Shown: positions 23,930-37,711 of the stretch, one piece after another
Layout of the letters: every line of letters begins with the position of its first letter
How positions within the stretch are numbered: the stretch's first letter is position 1
NCBI GenBank assembly: GCA_947623455.1
Contig: OX392530.1
Location: 27,993,405 to 28,057,404 of the forward strand
Direction: 5' to 3'
DNA length: 64,000 nucleotides
DNA from: Mimachlamys varia
Taxonomy: Eukaryota > Mollusca > Bivalvia > Pectinida > Pectinidae
Notes under the pieces: generated by a model
Database searches by the model: none
What the model saw: only the letters and a program-made list of their open reading frames with translations
What the model was told of the DNA's origin: nothing
Made by a program: the position numbers and the translations under genes

Positions 23930-25312
23930 TAATAAATCCTCAATTTATTTCCACCTTATCTTCCATTCTTATTCGCATTCATATTCTTATTAGAATATTT
24001 ATCATTTAAAACGTACCCATCCCTCTTTGTTCACCGGCATATGCCAACTTTATAGTATTAAGAATGTCCGTTATCATATCGTTATCTAAACACCTACCCT
24101 ATCACCTACAGACAGCTGTCCATTGACCTATAATTACCGGGCTCCAACCCATATCTACGTGTACAGCAGCATTTGGTGCGGTCCGTCTACACACTTCATA
24201 ATAAACAAAACGGTAGCGTCGTATAAAATTGTAATTTTTTATAGGATAGGCCAACGAATGACCTGCCCTTCCCTATAATATACCGAGTCCCCTATGTGCA
24301 TAGTGTGCTACACATTTAACACTTATATTACAGTCAAATGTCCCGACAAAGTTAAACCTATATATCTGTACCAATCGTATAAATAGTTGGTAGTGTTACA
24401 CTCTACCACATGTAAAAGTCGTCAACGTCTGTGGAGTTGATTTTGTTTTAAAATGTACTTCACCAGCTTTAAATTCATTAACGGCCATCTTATTTGCTAT
24501 TATCCACGTATATAGACCGCCAAGTAGTATTTGAAGGTCGCCTTTGTTCCCGGCTAGTAAAACTAGATCGTCTGCTTAAAACAACACACGTCTTTGTCCC
24601 ATGGATGTCAAGGCCGGTATCAAATTCACACAATATCTTAATAGAAACTGAAAGACACAAAACAATCCTAATAATTTTAAGATTATATCCTTTCTGTTAA
24701 TGTAACATAGAAGACGAATTTCACTTCATTCTATAATGCCCATCGTACAGTTAAAACGAAGAAGTAAATACATTGTACATCAAATTAAACTAAGGTAATA
24801 AGCCCTCCCTGTCTACATTTTAATCCACAGTATCAACCGTTTATATTAAAGAATTATTTAACTTTCAAGTTGGTTATTTCATATATCCTTCATGTTACCT
24901 ACGTTCTACGTTGTTGGCTTCAAACTAAAATGATTTGCGAGTTGTTAGTTCATAAAATACATGTATTTACAAAGAGCATTGCCTTAGATGATAGCGTATC
25001 CTAAAGCAGGTGCTGATTATGAATAATATCAATGAATTCCAAATAAAATCTTCTTGCGAAAAGAATTACCTGAATTGATTGCTTTATTACATCAATTGTC
25101 AATGTATCAGACCAACCATTTAGACCAATCATGAAATCAAATCCAGAGTTTGCACATACAAATCAATCTTAGCTTTTTATATTCACAGATACATTAATAA
25201 GTGAGTGTTCTGCTGTTATAAAATAGCTAAAGAAAGAACCGAGCAGCATTTAGCTGCCACTTGTACTACCAACTAGTTGTTATACTGTTACTATGTTGGT
25301 TCGAGTACCCAG
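23930..25312. other. No gene; 3' flank of the receptor gene
   Basis: Non-coding. TTTATT at 25083-25088 would read AATAAA on the minus strand and could be a polyadenylation signal about 230 bp after the receptor stop codon; this is only a suggestion. Confidence 0.35.
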
Positions 25313-28300
25313 TCACTTATTCTCGTATATTTGTTGAACTCCAACGCCCCTTTCTCCGAGACGCTCATACATGTCATCAGACGGAGACTCCGTCACTGCG
25401 CTGTCTGGGCCCTTCTTGGCATCAATAACGTCGTAAGGATCGTCTGCAAAAATATCAAAGAAATATACACCCAAATATATGGCGTTTGAGTTATAATTTA
25501 ACATATTGTTACAAAAAAAAAAGAAAAAAAAACTAATGTGGAAATACTTCAATGATTTCAATGCTCCGATGTAAGCATTATTTATTAATTATGAAGTCTC
25601 AATCGACTAAAAGAGAAAGCTACAAGATCCAGTACGGAATGTTATGTAATATGCGTTAATCTTCAACGAAATAACTCGTAATTACTTATTTTGATGCAAA
25701 CGTTTATACATGCGACATGATGTCAATAATGGAGATATAAAATGAGACGTATTAATGTCATACCTGTGACTGTCTGTAGCTCTTGTCCAATACCGGGCAC
25801 ATATAAATCTGTCATAGTGGTAGACCTCGTTGTGTCCCGCTGATTTCCTGACTGTTTTCGTTTTGCCTGTACTATTATGACGATGGCCATAACAACGATC
25901 ACCACTCCTGATCCGATACCGATACCTATTGCTGCTGGTTTAAAGTCCTCTCCCTTACTAGGCACATTGACGACTACAACTACAATGATTTTTGTATACA
26001 TGTATGTATATACATAATTGTATATATTCGTTTTTGTTTCGCATATGTGAACCGTTACGCATCATTTCACGTTCAAAATTGTGCACATTGCATTCATTTG
26101 TTGATATACATCGTTTAAAATGTTTACGTGATGCTAAAGTTCAAACTTAATGCTACATTGTAAGTTACAGTTCATTCAATGAGGGTTTTTACATATTGAA
26201 TGTCCCACAGCATCGGAAAAAAACAGAAATGTCTACAAGTTAAGAATGTCCCACTTTTATATAATTTTATATAACGTACGACATTTGATCTGTATATTCA
26301 AGTACTTTGCAAATGCACTGTATCGTAAGATTGATTTTTTCATTTGACAAACATAATACAAGGAAAATTAATCATTAAAAGAACAAATTGATTAATAAAA
26401 ACAGCCATGTTTTTATAATTTATTATGAACGTATATTGTAAATAGTAGTGAGGGAATGTATGCTAAAATAAAGAACTATATATGTACCTTTCACGTCACA
26501 CCTATCCCCTGTCAGTCCGTCTATACATGACGTCATACAATTTCCGGTGTCTTTGTCACATCTCCCGTCTTGACAGTATCCACATCTGTCTAAACACTTG
26601 TTACCATGGAAGCCGGAGACACACTCTAGAAACAAAGTGATCAATAATCACTGATTCGTTAATTACTACTGAATCGATCATACAAATGCATCACTTCCTC
26701 GATATAGATATGTTTTTTTTGCATACACGTTTGATTATAACTTCTTGTATTGATTGATGCAAACATCTGGGTGAAGTAAACCATTACATCCTTAGAATTG
26801 CTGTTTGCAATTGAAGTAAGTTGTAAACTGTTCGTTAACAACTTGGTTTATTTTTATGGGTTTGGTTTGGTTGGATCGCTGTTATGTCCTATAGGAGCCA
26901 GAGTTAGTTAAGGACGGCTTCCCGGGTACGCTTTTGTTTTTTCATTAAGGTCCGATATTTGATTGATTGATTGATTTGATTGTATGGATCGATGAAAACA
27001 TTTGCGTTGAATGAATCGTTACATCGTTACAATTGCTATTTTCAACTGTACTCTATCAATTTTGGTTTATATTTAAGAATCATAAAGGGATTTACGCCTC
27101 TTTGAAACCCACAGCAATAATAATTTAGTGTACGTCTGGATAAGCCGGCACAAAAGATCCCACGCTAACCTTGATTGAGCACGTACTATATGGCTATACT
27201 TTCAGGTTAGATACATTGTGTATGCTTTGTTATAGTGTACCTGTAGAACAAAATATCAACATTAATGTGCGATACTGAATGTGGAATGTGGAAGTATTCT
27301 TTTATCTGTGTAGACAAGTATTTACATAAAAAAACGTTGGCTGTGAATTTCTTCTTCGATAATGTGACCTAAAACATAATGCTGTCAAGTAAGAACATGT
27401 AAAATAAAATCAAAGAATACGAATTGATACGTTCAATTTAAAATGTCAGATTAAAGTCAGCTCGAGTTGTTTCACGAAACATTGCCACAAACATAGGTCT
27501 AATAATCATAAAACAAATTGATGTAACTGAAACTCCCTGTTAAACCGTAAGTTGAAACGAATGTTTGTGTCAAAAGCATCTAAATGCATTTCTAAGCTCT
27601 GTATGTATTTATATTGCTATTAAGTATGTCCAATGTTTGGACTACATTTATAAATAATGAAGTTTCAAACTGTTTCCAACACATACCAATGCACTGACCA
27701 TTGTCCTGCTTGCAAATGTAATCCTTGCAGTTGTCTGGACAGCTCAGAGAACAATTGCTGCCATGGAATTCCGCTTCACATCCTAAAAAAACGAAATAAA
27801 GTATAAACTAGATTCTACCACAACACCCCTTTTTCTCCACTCAGATCATTGTATAAACGTGTTGACTGTTGAATAAATATATGTTATATATCACTAATGG
27901 AATTTGACCTTCCAGACTTTTGATTGGTTGAGAAGTTGAACTTTGACCAGAAATCACGTGGTTCAATGCAACGTGCTAATTGTTGACGTCGTCATCGGTT
28001 GTTGACGTCGTCACAATTTGGCGGGAATATATACGAGATTATCTATTTTCCCACAAATATTCCGCGGTTTACAGAAAATAACACAGCCACTGCAACTTAT
28101 TATCATTGTGATAGAAACAGGTCACACGACTCGTGGTTATTGAATATGGAATTTCTTTCACTCTCGTTGATTATTTTTGAAAAGTTACAAAAGACACTCA
28201 CTAATGCTCGTGTATTTTGTAACTTTTAAAAAATAATTAACTCGAGTGAAAGAAATTCCATAGTCAACAACCACTCGTTGTGTAACCTCTATTTAGTATG

Positions 28301-31300
28301 TTCTTTCATATAGGGAATACGATTCTATTCAACATACATGTAAGATATGAACCCCCAAAAAAAATAAGAATATAAATTTCGTTTTCAGTACCAATGATAT
28401 CTGTAAAATCTGCCATTTAGTATCGGAGGGTTTTCATGTGCCGACAACAACAAATCGATGATGACACAAAACATACATCACATCCATCTGAAAAATTATA
28501 ATGGGTTGATCCCAATCCGCTGTTTTACAGCTGTTTACAATCATTCAAATGCCCCACCGTACTGAACGTCACGTTTGTAGATTATGCAATGACTAGTTAT
28601 CAAATCGTACTGATCTTGAACGAAACTTGATTATATCATTGTTGTTTCCAATCGTTCAAATGTATTGACATAGCGGTTCGCTCTGACTCCACATCATACA
28701 TTTTTCTGATAAAACTTCTGAGCATTGAATCAGGGCCAGAGAATACGCGGTTGTTGAACAAATCAGATTCGACGTATATTTCTGGGCAAACACAATAATT
28801 TACATGTTTTCAAGTTTTTACATGTATACGTAAATAGGCATTACAGGAAAATGTACATACCGATACATAGACCATTGGTCTGGTTACAGAGTCCACTGTT
28901 GCAGTTTGGCGGGCAGTTCTTATCACACTGAATACCATGGTACCCGGCAACACACTCTAAAACCAAAATAGGTCGTTCATAAAGGCTAAGGCTAAACCGC
29001 AATGTCAAAAGTAATTATTTCCTAGAAATATCCCTGGGATTACTTTCATCATAAGTTCTTTATGTCTAACAATTATATCATCAGACAAGAGCAAAGGTTT
29101 GTAAAATGTTACACACTTACAAATACTATTTTAAAGAAAAAAAAAAACCCACATATATCTTTAATTGCAAACGTAATATTATTCGAATACAATTTTAAGT
29201 GTTCACTTATCTATTCATGTATGTATGTCATTATTGTTACATGTACTTGTCTGATTATTATACATGTTTTATTAATGTACTCCTCAAGAGATATCTAGCG
29301 TGTTAAAGTAATAAATACAAAATGTCTAGTTTTCCGTTGAAAAAATGATATTCAAATAACATGATTGTATTTCAAAGTTAAATGTTTATATTAAATTTGT
29401 ATGTTTTATGTAATATCAATATCCTTTTTTTTTTTGTTTTTTTTTTTGAATTACATAGTACAAGATGATTGTATATTCATGGGATTTGTTTACAAGCATT
29501 ATTACAGAGACTGCCTTAGTAGTTAAATTAGGGTATGGGTGCGTCTTGTTATAACAACAAATCACATTGGTAATGTTCTCGCATATTCATCTGTTTGGTG
29601 AAAACGACGGCTTGGGCGTTATTTTACAATAGATATCACATGTACTTTGAAGTATTCCCATCCGTGACCAATATATAAACTTTAAGTACAATTCATTTAA
29701 AACAAAGTCGTTAAAGCAATGAAAATGTTTTCTACAGATCATAGCGATGATCCTGTTGTTTACAATATATTCTATAAATAGTAACGGTTCATTTGACGTT
29801 GACCTCAGCACCTTTAAACCTAAAACACCAACTCGGGCGTGGTTTTCTCATACTTGACAATATATGTTTTTTATTAAAAACTGTTAAAACGTGAAGTCGT
29901 TACAGCACCAATCAATATATACTAAAATAGACACAGTGATGACTTTGACGTTGACCTTTGCATTCTGTACACGAACCCGTTCGATGTTTCCTTATACTTG
30001 AAAAACGTGTGAATAAAACCCGTTGAACAATTGAAATCTCTAGAGCAATGAAGTACTGTAAAGGTACAATGTACTTACATCGTTTTTATCACAATGTCAT
30101 AATGTGTGGAATGTATTCGTGTAAAACGACAATTTTCATACAACATGAAAATAAGAAAACAAAAAACAAAAAGTGCAGAAGTCGACGACGTCATGCAATA
30201 GTTCTAGATTCGACGTAACAATCAAGAAAAATTGAAACACACAACCAATCACAGGGCTGATAGGCCATAATGCACATACACAATACGCAAACAATGACAT
30301 GTAAATTAATGGGTAGCAAGGCGATTATGCTATACATAAAAGATAAACGATGAAAACCAAATACTTCAACGTATGATAATTTTGCTAAATAAGTACTTTT
30401 TATTGAACCGAAAAAATAACATTAGTAAATAGATTTCTGTCGTGGTGCAGAATAAATACAGACACCCGAAAATTGATTAATTGAAACATTTATGCTATAA
30501 ATAAGATATTCTTAAATTAAGTTAGAATATGGATTACTCATAAGATCGTCATTCCAATTAAACGACTTGTTAGTCTTACCTGTGCATTGGCCGTTGTTAA
30601 TTGTACAGACACCATTTTTACAGTTAGCAGGGCAGGGCTGATTACAGAAGACTCCATGGTACCCATCATCACATTCTGCAAAATTTAGTGAGCAGGTAAA
30701 CTACATGTAACCATGTCATTAAACATAAAGCTAATTTGCACAGTGTGAATACCTGCTCCGATATGCTTCAAAAATCTGTCTTGGTATCTTACAGACATTA
30801 AACTAGTGAAAAATGAATTGATATCCTATATTTGTTCCAATGCATGATAAGCTCAGTCTTTATGAAAACTACACGACAATTTAGGAGAAAGGAAAAATTA
30901 CCTGGCCGATTTCGGCATTGGGGATCGACTGATCCTTTCCAAAAATACACAGCTAAAACAGATACAGTACTGTTCGGTGTTAATTTCTATTTAACAGCGT
31001 ATGCAAATGTCTGATAATGGGTTCTCCGATTTCAACGTTACCGAAGCTAGGCTTGCTCGATTTCCCTATTGTTTGAAAAAATCGTTCCTTTTCTTCTAGA
31101 TTCATGTCCATACCAAATTAAAAATAAAAAAGACGCTTCATTATATCTTTTATTATATATTAGAATATTTCGATTGAATCCTCTTGCATTTGATTTTTGA
31201 AAAAAGGCGCCGGCAAAAATGTTTCTCATGACAAAAGATTATGAAACTTTTGGGTTGTAAGGAAGCACATTCAAGTTACTGTTCACTACCAATTCGTCAG

Positions 31301-34300
31301 TCAATAGAAACTAAAGATATTCCCCGGAGTTCTTATTTCTTGTCATTATCAGGTAACGGGGAATTACAATCTCCAAAATATGCATACATGTGTATCTTGT
31401 ATAACCTAAAACGTGCATAACAATTAAAATGTTCAAATGATTCATTTTTGATACCTTTCCAATTATGCTTATAATGAAAGAGGTTTTGATTTCTATTTCG
31501 TTAGCTTAAAATTTCATAAAAATATTTTTTTTTTTATCTAAATGTTGTTTTCCCCATTTATGGCACGAGTTTCGTTTTCTTGGTGACAGGAAAATTCGCC
31601 TTACCTGTGCACTGACCATAGTCCTTGCTACAGACGTTGCTTTTACAGTTAAGTTGGCACGACTGATTACAAAAACTGCTAAAGAATCCATCAGCACATT
31701 CTGAATTGAAGGAAAACATATTAAGGTTACACAAAGTCGGGTTTCAAAATGGCCCAAAAAACAAATACGATAGCTTGTATATGCTATTGGTACCCTCTTT
31801 AACCATACGCTTAAAGTAGGCATTTAAGTCCAAACATGCATATACGCTAACATAAAGCGCCCCTTTTGAGACAAAAAGGAAAATTAAGATGTATTTTTTC
31901 AATGGAAAATGCTAAAATATCATTTTTTCATTTTTTTTTTTTTTTAGAAATCATGAACATGCTGATAAAAGCACGTTTGATACCGTACATGCAAAGCAAG
32001 AAGATACATTTTAAAATATAATAGAAACAGGGTATACAAATGTGATGGATTTTGGGTAAGATCATGCTCTTTTTACAATAAACCATATTTTCTTAAGGTT
32101 TTCATGTAAATGCAACTTCCTATTGTAGTCCTTTCTTAATTATTTGCCAACAAAATTTTAAACAGAATAAAACAAATCCCCCAAAATAGTAATATAGTAT
32201 TTTTGTGCAATTTAATTTGAGTAATTAAAACTGAAACATGATATTATTATGTATCTGAAAATGGACATCTGTTTTACATTAAAATATTGAAAAAAGAAAA
32301 TTTTACAAAATGAACCGAAATGAAATGGTTATGCTTGTATTTTTTTCAAAACACAGAAATTAACACCTACACAAATCACAAACAAGTGAAATTCCACTTT
32401 CAAAGTTGCCGTCATGTTCTATGATAGCCACAAATATCAAATGTTCTTATAACTCCTGAAACAATTTTCTTACCAGAACGCTAGATGATAAATTTATGCT
32501 GGTTAACACATTGAACAACCTTCAGCATTTAAATTTCCTTCAAGAAGTCAGGTCATATACAAATATATCTTACATAATGCTAAATTGCTCTTGCTCCTTG
32601 TTTGGCGGTTAGCAATAGCTAATCGTATGTTGTCCAAAATAAAGAAAAGCAATGCGTTGTATTATGATATTTATGACAGACGATATTACGAGTTGTGTCT
32701 TATCGTATGGAAGAGACATTTTCAAATGCTTATATCTTGGTAAAGCATACATAAATATAGCAGAAAATTATTTGAAAAAAATAAAAATAGCCTAAATTTT
32801 CAGGCATAAACTAGTATTTTCATGACCTTTACACAGATAAGGTTCCGATTAGTTTGATGTTTTTTTTTGTTTTTGTTTTTTTTTCAATTATTGGAAACAC
32901 GTTTCATATATCACAAATAAGATATAGTTTGGACTGTTGGTTGTAAGGCTGGTTAATGCTAGCATTTTAGAAACCCAATCTGAACGTGGTTGAATCAGTG
33001 AGGTTCTTTTATATCTTTACTATTTAAACAACTTACGAAAACAACGTCCTGAGATTTTGTCACATGTGGTACTGCTACAACCAACAGGACATGGTGTACA
33101 GGTTGGTCCATGAAAACCATCGTTACAGTCTGAAAGCAAAATGTAATACATTAAAACAGACTTAAAGATTACGTGCTAACAATTCAAACAAGACTATAAA
33201 AATCATGTCATTGGTTCACTATAAGCTGTTTGATAACCTTTTGTTAGAATATAAAGTTCAAGAGAACGTGCTGAGAATAAAATATCAAACTATTCACTGC
33301 TTAATATTATATTGTTAGAATGTATAGTTCAAAAGAACGTGCTGAGAAACATTTCAAGATATTATGTCGACAAACAACTCTTTCCTCATTCTTTAGTATT
33401 GCTTAGTTAGATTATTAGAGTTTCTGATTTTGTCTATCCGAAGGGCGATAGCGGCCAGACACTTTTCTTTGCTTCTATGTTTACACTTTTGTGTGGTACA
33501 CTTTTTATCACTTTTATAAACAAAACTGTACAATGGTACACTTTTGTGGGGTACACTTTTCATCACGTTTATAGGCAAAAGTGTACCATGGTAACTTTTG
33601 TATGGTATACATTTAGGTGTCATTTGTCCCTCATTTACAGCCGAAAACGGTCACTGGTTAAGTATTTAATAGCACAATGTCTTTTGAATTTTGTCGTTGA
33701 AGCTGTTTGTCATAATTAATCTTGACATGAATGGCGACGGGGAAACATGTTGTTTTATTAACATAATTCCATCAGTGGAATGTGGCATGTGGTTTGTAAC
33801 ACAACTGTTCCCACCGTACCAATATCAATTAAATGGAAACAAGAGAATGTAGAATAATATTGTGAAAATTAGGCAGAACAGAAATATAAACATATTCGTA
33901 ATTCTATCTTGTTGTAGTTATATTACTTAAATCTGTCAAAATACTGAACTAATACCTGGGCTGTTTAACGAGTTTCTTATATTTATATTTATCATAACTA
34001 AAAGCATAACAAAAATGAAATCGGGCATAACCTAAAGTCTTATTTAAATTTTTCGTAAACAAGTACTTGTCATAACCTCTGCTGCCAAGCTTCATCGCAC
34101 GTTAGTACAGGTATAGTGTGGCCGAGGTATCAAAAGTGTACCCCAAAAAAGTGTGCCATGTTATACATAAACATGTTCAAAAGTGTACCATCCAAAGATG
34201 TACCATGTTACATTTTTGAACATAAAAGTAATGAAAAGTGTACCCCACAAAAGTGTACCATGGTACATGTACACTTTTAAATATAAAAGTGATGAAAAGC

Positions 34301-36657
34301 TCCTGGCCGCTATCGGCCATTGTACGTATACAACTAGAACGACCGATTTGTACACTGTTCCATTAAAACGATCGTATTTTGTTAGTAACATTCTAACAAA
34401 GACAACACTCAAGCATAAACAACGCCATTTGATGTACACCAGGTACTAACAATATAATCATTACTAAGGTATATTGGAAAAATTACGTATTACAGCTTTT
34501 GCAAAATACACATTTTAAACAGGACAAAAAAAAAAAAAAAAAAAACAAAAAATGCGAACAAATTCACCAGTACGGAATTGCATTTACTACTGAAATTTGG
34601 TTTTTAAAAATCACATATTTTAAATGATTAATCATACGCTATATTGAACATGCATGTTCATATATTCATGTCTCGGTACACAAAAAACTAAATGCCTTTT
34701 GTTGCATTTCACTTCAAGCAGCCTTTTTAACTTTGATATACGGATCTCAGACAATAGAAAACCAATGGTACATGACATTAGTTGGTCGATTATGATAATA
34801 TTTTTTTTAACATGTTTGACTTATGAAACCTTTGATATGGGACAAGATAATACATTTGAATAAACCTGCGAGCGGCTAATTGTTCTATGCCTGATTGTTA
34901 TTCAGCAAGATCTGTACGTGCGATAGACGGACAGACAGCTCCGATCCATGACGAACACTCGAAACTTCCTATTTTGTGATATATAACGTCATTTACAAGT
35001 GAACACTTTTTTTTGCTGTTCAAATATTGTACAATTATCTCTATACCAGTTACAAACTGGGCAATTATTGCAAGTTTTTCAATATTTAAGTTACCATTAT
35101 CAAGAGTTTGCTTTAAATAATTACAAGTTACAATTTTGGATGAAAATGAAAGTAGGCTTACCTGGACATTGTCCGCTGACCCTGTCACAAACGTTGTTTT
35201 CACAGTTACTTGAGCATGTTTGGTCACAGAAACTACCGAACAATCCATCATCACATACTTAAAGAAACGAAACGATTATCTAAAAAGAATATCACAAATT
35301 TTTCCTTCATGAAGTCGATATAAGGAAAAAAAAATGATACGCATTGAGAATCTCATGAAACTGCGCCGAGACCAGTCGATTTGGCAATATCAAATTACAC
35401 ATGTACCTAGAATATCGTTGTTTTTTATTCTTATTTGACTGAAATAATTAAAGTCACTCTCAATAAGTACAAATTAGCCATTCATAACACGAACAAAAAC
35501 ATGTCGCTAAATGACCATTGTTGGTCATATTTGAATCTTTGGTAACATCTCATTTCCAAACCTTCACTTTGAGGTCATGACATTTACTTGGATCTGACCT
35601 ATATTTACATGATGGGTAAGGCAAATTACTCTTACTGAAACATTTGGTCTTATTTTATTGTACTTTCACAAACGTATCCATGTAATATTTCCTTTGTTCA
35701 TATATTTTTCATATTTTGAGTTCGGATTATGGTTGTTTACGCTTTTTTATTCTATTTCTTCTCCCACATAGAACCGTCAGTTTTTGTTCTTTTAGATATG
35801 ATGAAGAGGTTCTGTGTTATATAAGGTCTCTAGGCTGAGAAGCTATAGGTTCATAAATATATAAAACGATGCTTAAAATTTGTTCTAAAAAATGACAACA
35901 AAAACATAGCTAAATTTCTGTAAGGTTTAATTTGTTCTGTGTGATTTTCTTGGTTGTTGTTTTGAAGATTTTGGCTCATTGATGCTTATATCAGCGAACC
36001 ATAGCAGGACATGAGGAATCCTAACAACATTTTGTTATGTTTGCAATTTATTGAGCATAAAGATATGAACCGTTAAATGGTATTAATATTGATTATTTTT
36101 GGGAAACAAAATATACAAATATTTTTGAATGAATTAATGTGTGTATGGCCTTAAGCAAATGTATATCACAGACTTGGGATGACCAGTCATCTGTCAGGTT
36201 AAACATGAAATATAAGTCACCAACATGTAATACTGTCATTTATGTCAGTCAGTAGGTCACGTTAACAGTAATCTGTCTTAACTTCCGTCTTAGGTCTATC
36301 CATAAATACCGGTAGATTTGAAATGTCCATCAGTCGGTCCGAGTCGGTCCCATGGAACCCACTCAGTTGGTTTCCCGGACTTGGTAGAAAACACAGCTAC
36401 CATTTCCACCAATAAAGCATCTACACTACAAACTGGATTTGGAATTTATTCTTCAACAACACTTTAAACTTTACAAATATCCAACAAGGATTACAGACCA
36501 AGATGACCGTCCGTAGTATCAATCATTTAAAGTCTGATATGGTAAACATATATTTACCACTTACCAAAACATTGCCCTGTCGTTTTGTTACATGTGTTAG
36601 TGCTACAGCCATCAGGACAAGGAGTACAGGCTGGTCCGTAGTATCCATCGTTACAAT
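25313..36657 (-). CDS. Multi-EGF transmembrane receptor (MEGF/SREC-like), partial
   Basis: Ten exons in transcription order: 36657-36565, 35257-35162, 33129-33037, 31700-31605, 30675-30580, 28956-28861, 27782-27687, 26625-26488, 25973-25764, 25443-25313. Every junction is phase 1 and the frame stays open for about 381 residues. The first seven exons (93 or 96 nt) each hold one six-Cys EGF-like module (for example CDDGYHGVFCNQPCPANC). The eighth (138 nt) has ten Cys. The ninth encodes a transmembrane helix (GSGVVIVVMAIVIIV) followed by QAKRK. The last ends in a tail with Y-D-V-I, Y-E-R-L and I-Y-E-N motifs, which could recruit SH2 proteins. Exons 1-2 and 3-4 are alike pairwise (93+96 nt), so a two-exon unit was duplicated. 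The family acts at the cell surface in engulfment or ligand uptake. The signal peptide exon and any earlier modules were not found. The acceptor of exon 9 has an alternative 6 bp upstream. Confidence 0.8.
27980..28028. promoter_or_regulatory. CRE-like direct repeat with an E2F-like site
   Basis: GTTGACGTCGTCA occurs twice in 34 bp (from about 27981 and 28001), followed by TTTGGCGGGAA. These match CRE-like and E2F-like consensus sequences. They lie next to the palindromic MITE and may be part of a mobile element rather than an enhancer of the receptor. Confidence 0.25.
28119..28288. repeat. Palindromic MITE in a receptor intron
   Basis: The arms run inward from AGGTCACACGACTCGTGGTT (28119) and, reverse-complemented, AGGTTACACAACGAGTGGTT (28288). 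The inner arms ATGGAATTTCTTTCACTC ... AAAGTTACAAAA (28146-28192) and its mirror (28214-28261) are nearly perfect. The loop is about 20 bp. It lies between the exons at 28861 and 27782. Confidence 0.65.
33443..34318. mobile_element. Fold-back element with GATAGCGGCCAG termini
   Basis: The left end reads GGGCGATAGCGGCCAG and the reverse complement of the right end GGCCGATAGCGGCCAG. Both continue into about 150-200 bp of direct repeats of TGGTACACTTTTGTGGGGTA and CACTTTT-ATCACTTTTATA, in opposite orientation at the two ends. The middle (33620-34100) is unrelated. It sits in the receptor intron between exons 35162 and 33129. No target duplication was resolved. Confidence 0.65.
35560..35830. repeat. 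3' fragment of the RT retroelement family
   Basis: CTTTGAGGTCATGACATTTACTTGGATCTGACC and the sequence to TTTGAGTTCGGATTATGG recur, diverged, at 61850-62060; part also matches 2450-2640. Only the 3' untranslated part is present here. It lies inside a receptor intron. Confidence 0.5.
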
Positions 36658-37129
36658 CTGAAACAATGTAATATTTGATATCGTATACTATTGTAGTACA
36701 CATCTAGATACAAAGTTTTCGTTTCAATATCAAATATTCACATGTAGAAGCTACTGTGACCAAGTTATGTCATTTACCAATATCATTATTACACGTATAT
36801 TTACAATTTACACAAAAATGTATTGATAAAGTAGAATATAGATATAACTTTCCATGTCAAACAATATAGCGCAATTGCTTCGTAAAAAATGGTTTCTGCA
36901 AAACACTCTTAATGCAATAAAAAAAAAATCTGAATATGTTTTGGTCCCAAATACTTGATCATATTCCAGGATAAAGAGAAGTAATGTTGGTGATAGAAAA
37001 CGTGATTCTCGGATATCCAGGAAATGACAATTTCTCTTTGCTTCTCAACATAGAAATACTCTCATTTAAATGGTCAATATGGAAATGTCGAAATGACATA
37101 AAATACAATTTTCAATTCATATAATTCAT

Positions 37130-37298
37130 GAAAAAATTAAGAGAGAGAGCGAGAGTTATCTTATGTTCTCTTCACGTATATGGTGTTAGAATGATGATAT
37201 TTGAGAGAGAGACAGAGAGAGAAATAAAAAGAGAGAGGGAGGAAGGGAGAGAAAGAAAAAAGAGAGAGAGAGAGAAAAAGAAAGAGAGAGAGCACCCG
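37130..37298. repeat. GA-rich microsatellite
   Basis: GAGAGA-type simple repeat with AAAG interruptions. A similar tract lies at 60786-60822. Confidence 0.8.
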
Positions 37299-37342
37299 AG
37301 CTGGACAGCTTACGGGGAATATTATTGTATTTTAGACCAACA

Positions 37343-37389
37343 TTGTGGGGAAAAACGGTGTTTATGGGGATTCCCGTCGTTCCCCACAA
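37343..37389. repeat. Short inverted repeat TTGTGGGGAA / TTCCCCACAA
   Basis: Perfect 10-bp arms at 37343-37352 and 37380-37389 with an inner GGGGATTCCC palindrome. It could be a small element end or a hairpin; the function is unknown. Confidence 0.4.
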
Positions 37390-37577
37390 ATCGCTTCCCC
37401 ATAAATTCGTAATCAGCGTGAGCGAATCTTTAATATAAAACTGAAAGTAGAAAAATGCTATTTTTAGACCATTTCAACACTCTCGTATTCTCACACGACC
37501 ATAAAATGGAGGTGTAGGAATCATGGGAAATTTCTACTCGGAATGCTTCTAAGTTGTAGCATTAACGCGTTATGATT

Positions 37578-37589
37578 TTTGGCGCGAAA
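37578..37589. promoter_or_regulatory. E2F-type dyad site at a likely promoter
   Basis: TTTGGCGCGAAA fits the dyad E2F consensus. It lies about 55 bp before a good donor (GCAAG|GTAGG at 37646/37647), which would end a non-coding first exon of the plus-strand recombinase gene. The surrounding 150 bp are locally GC-richer than their neighbours. If correct, expression would follow the cell cycle (inference). Confidence 0.4.
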
Positions 37590-37711
37590 ATATTCGGCGG
37601 GGTCGTGAGCAGACTAAGGTTTTGCGAGGAAAGCAGAACAAGCAAGGTAGGTTATTTCTCTCCAATTTCTGAGGAAAATATCAAGTGGAAGAGTTAAATT
37701 TTAAGTAAGAC

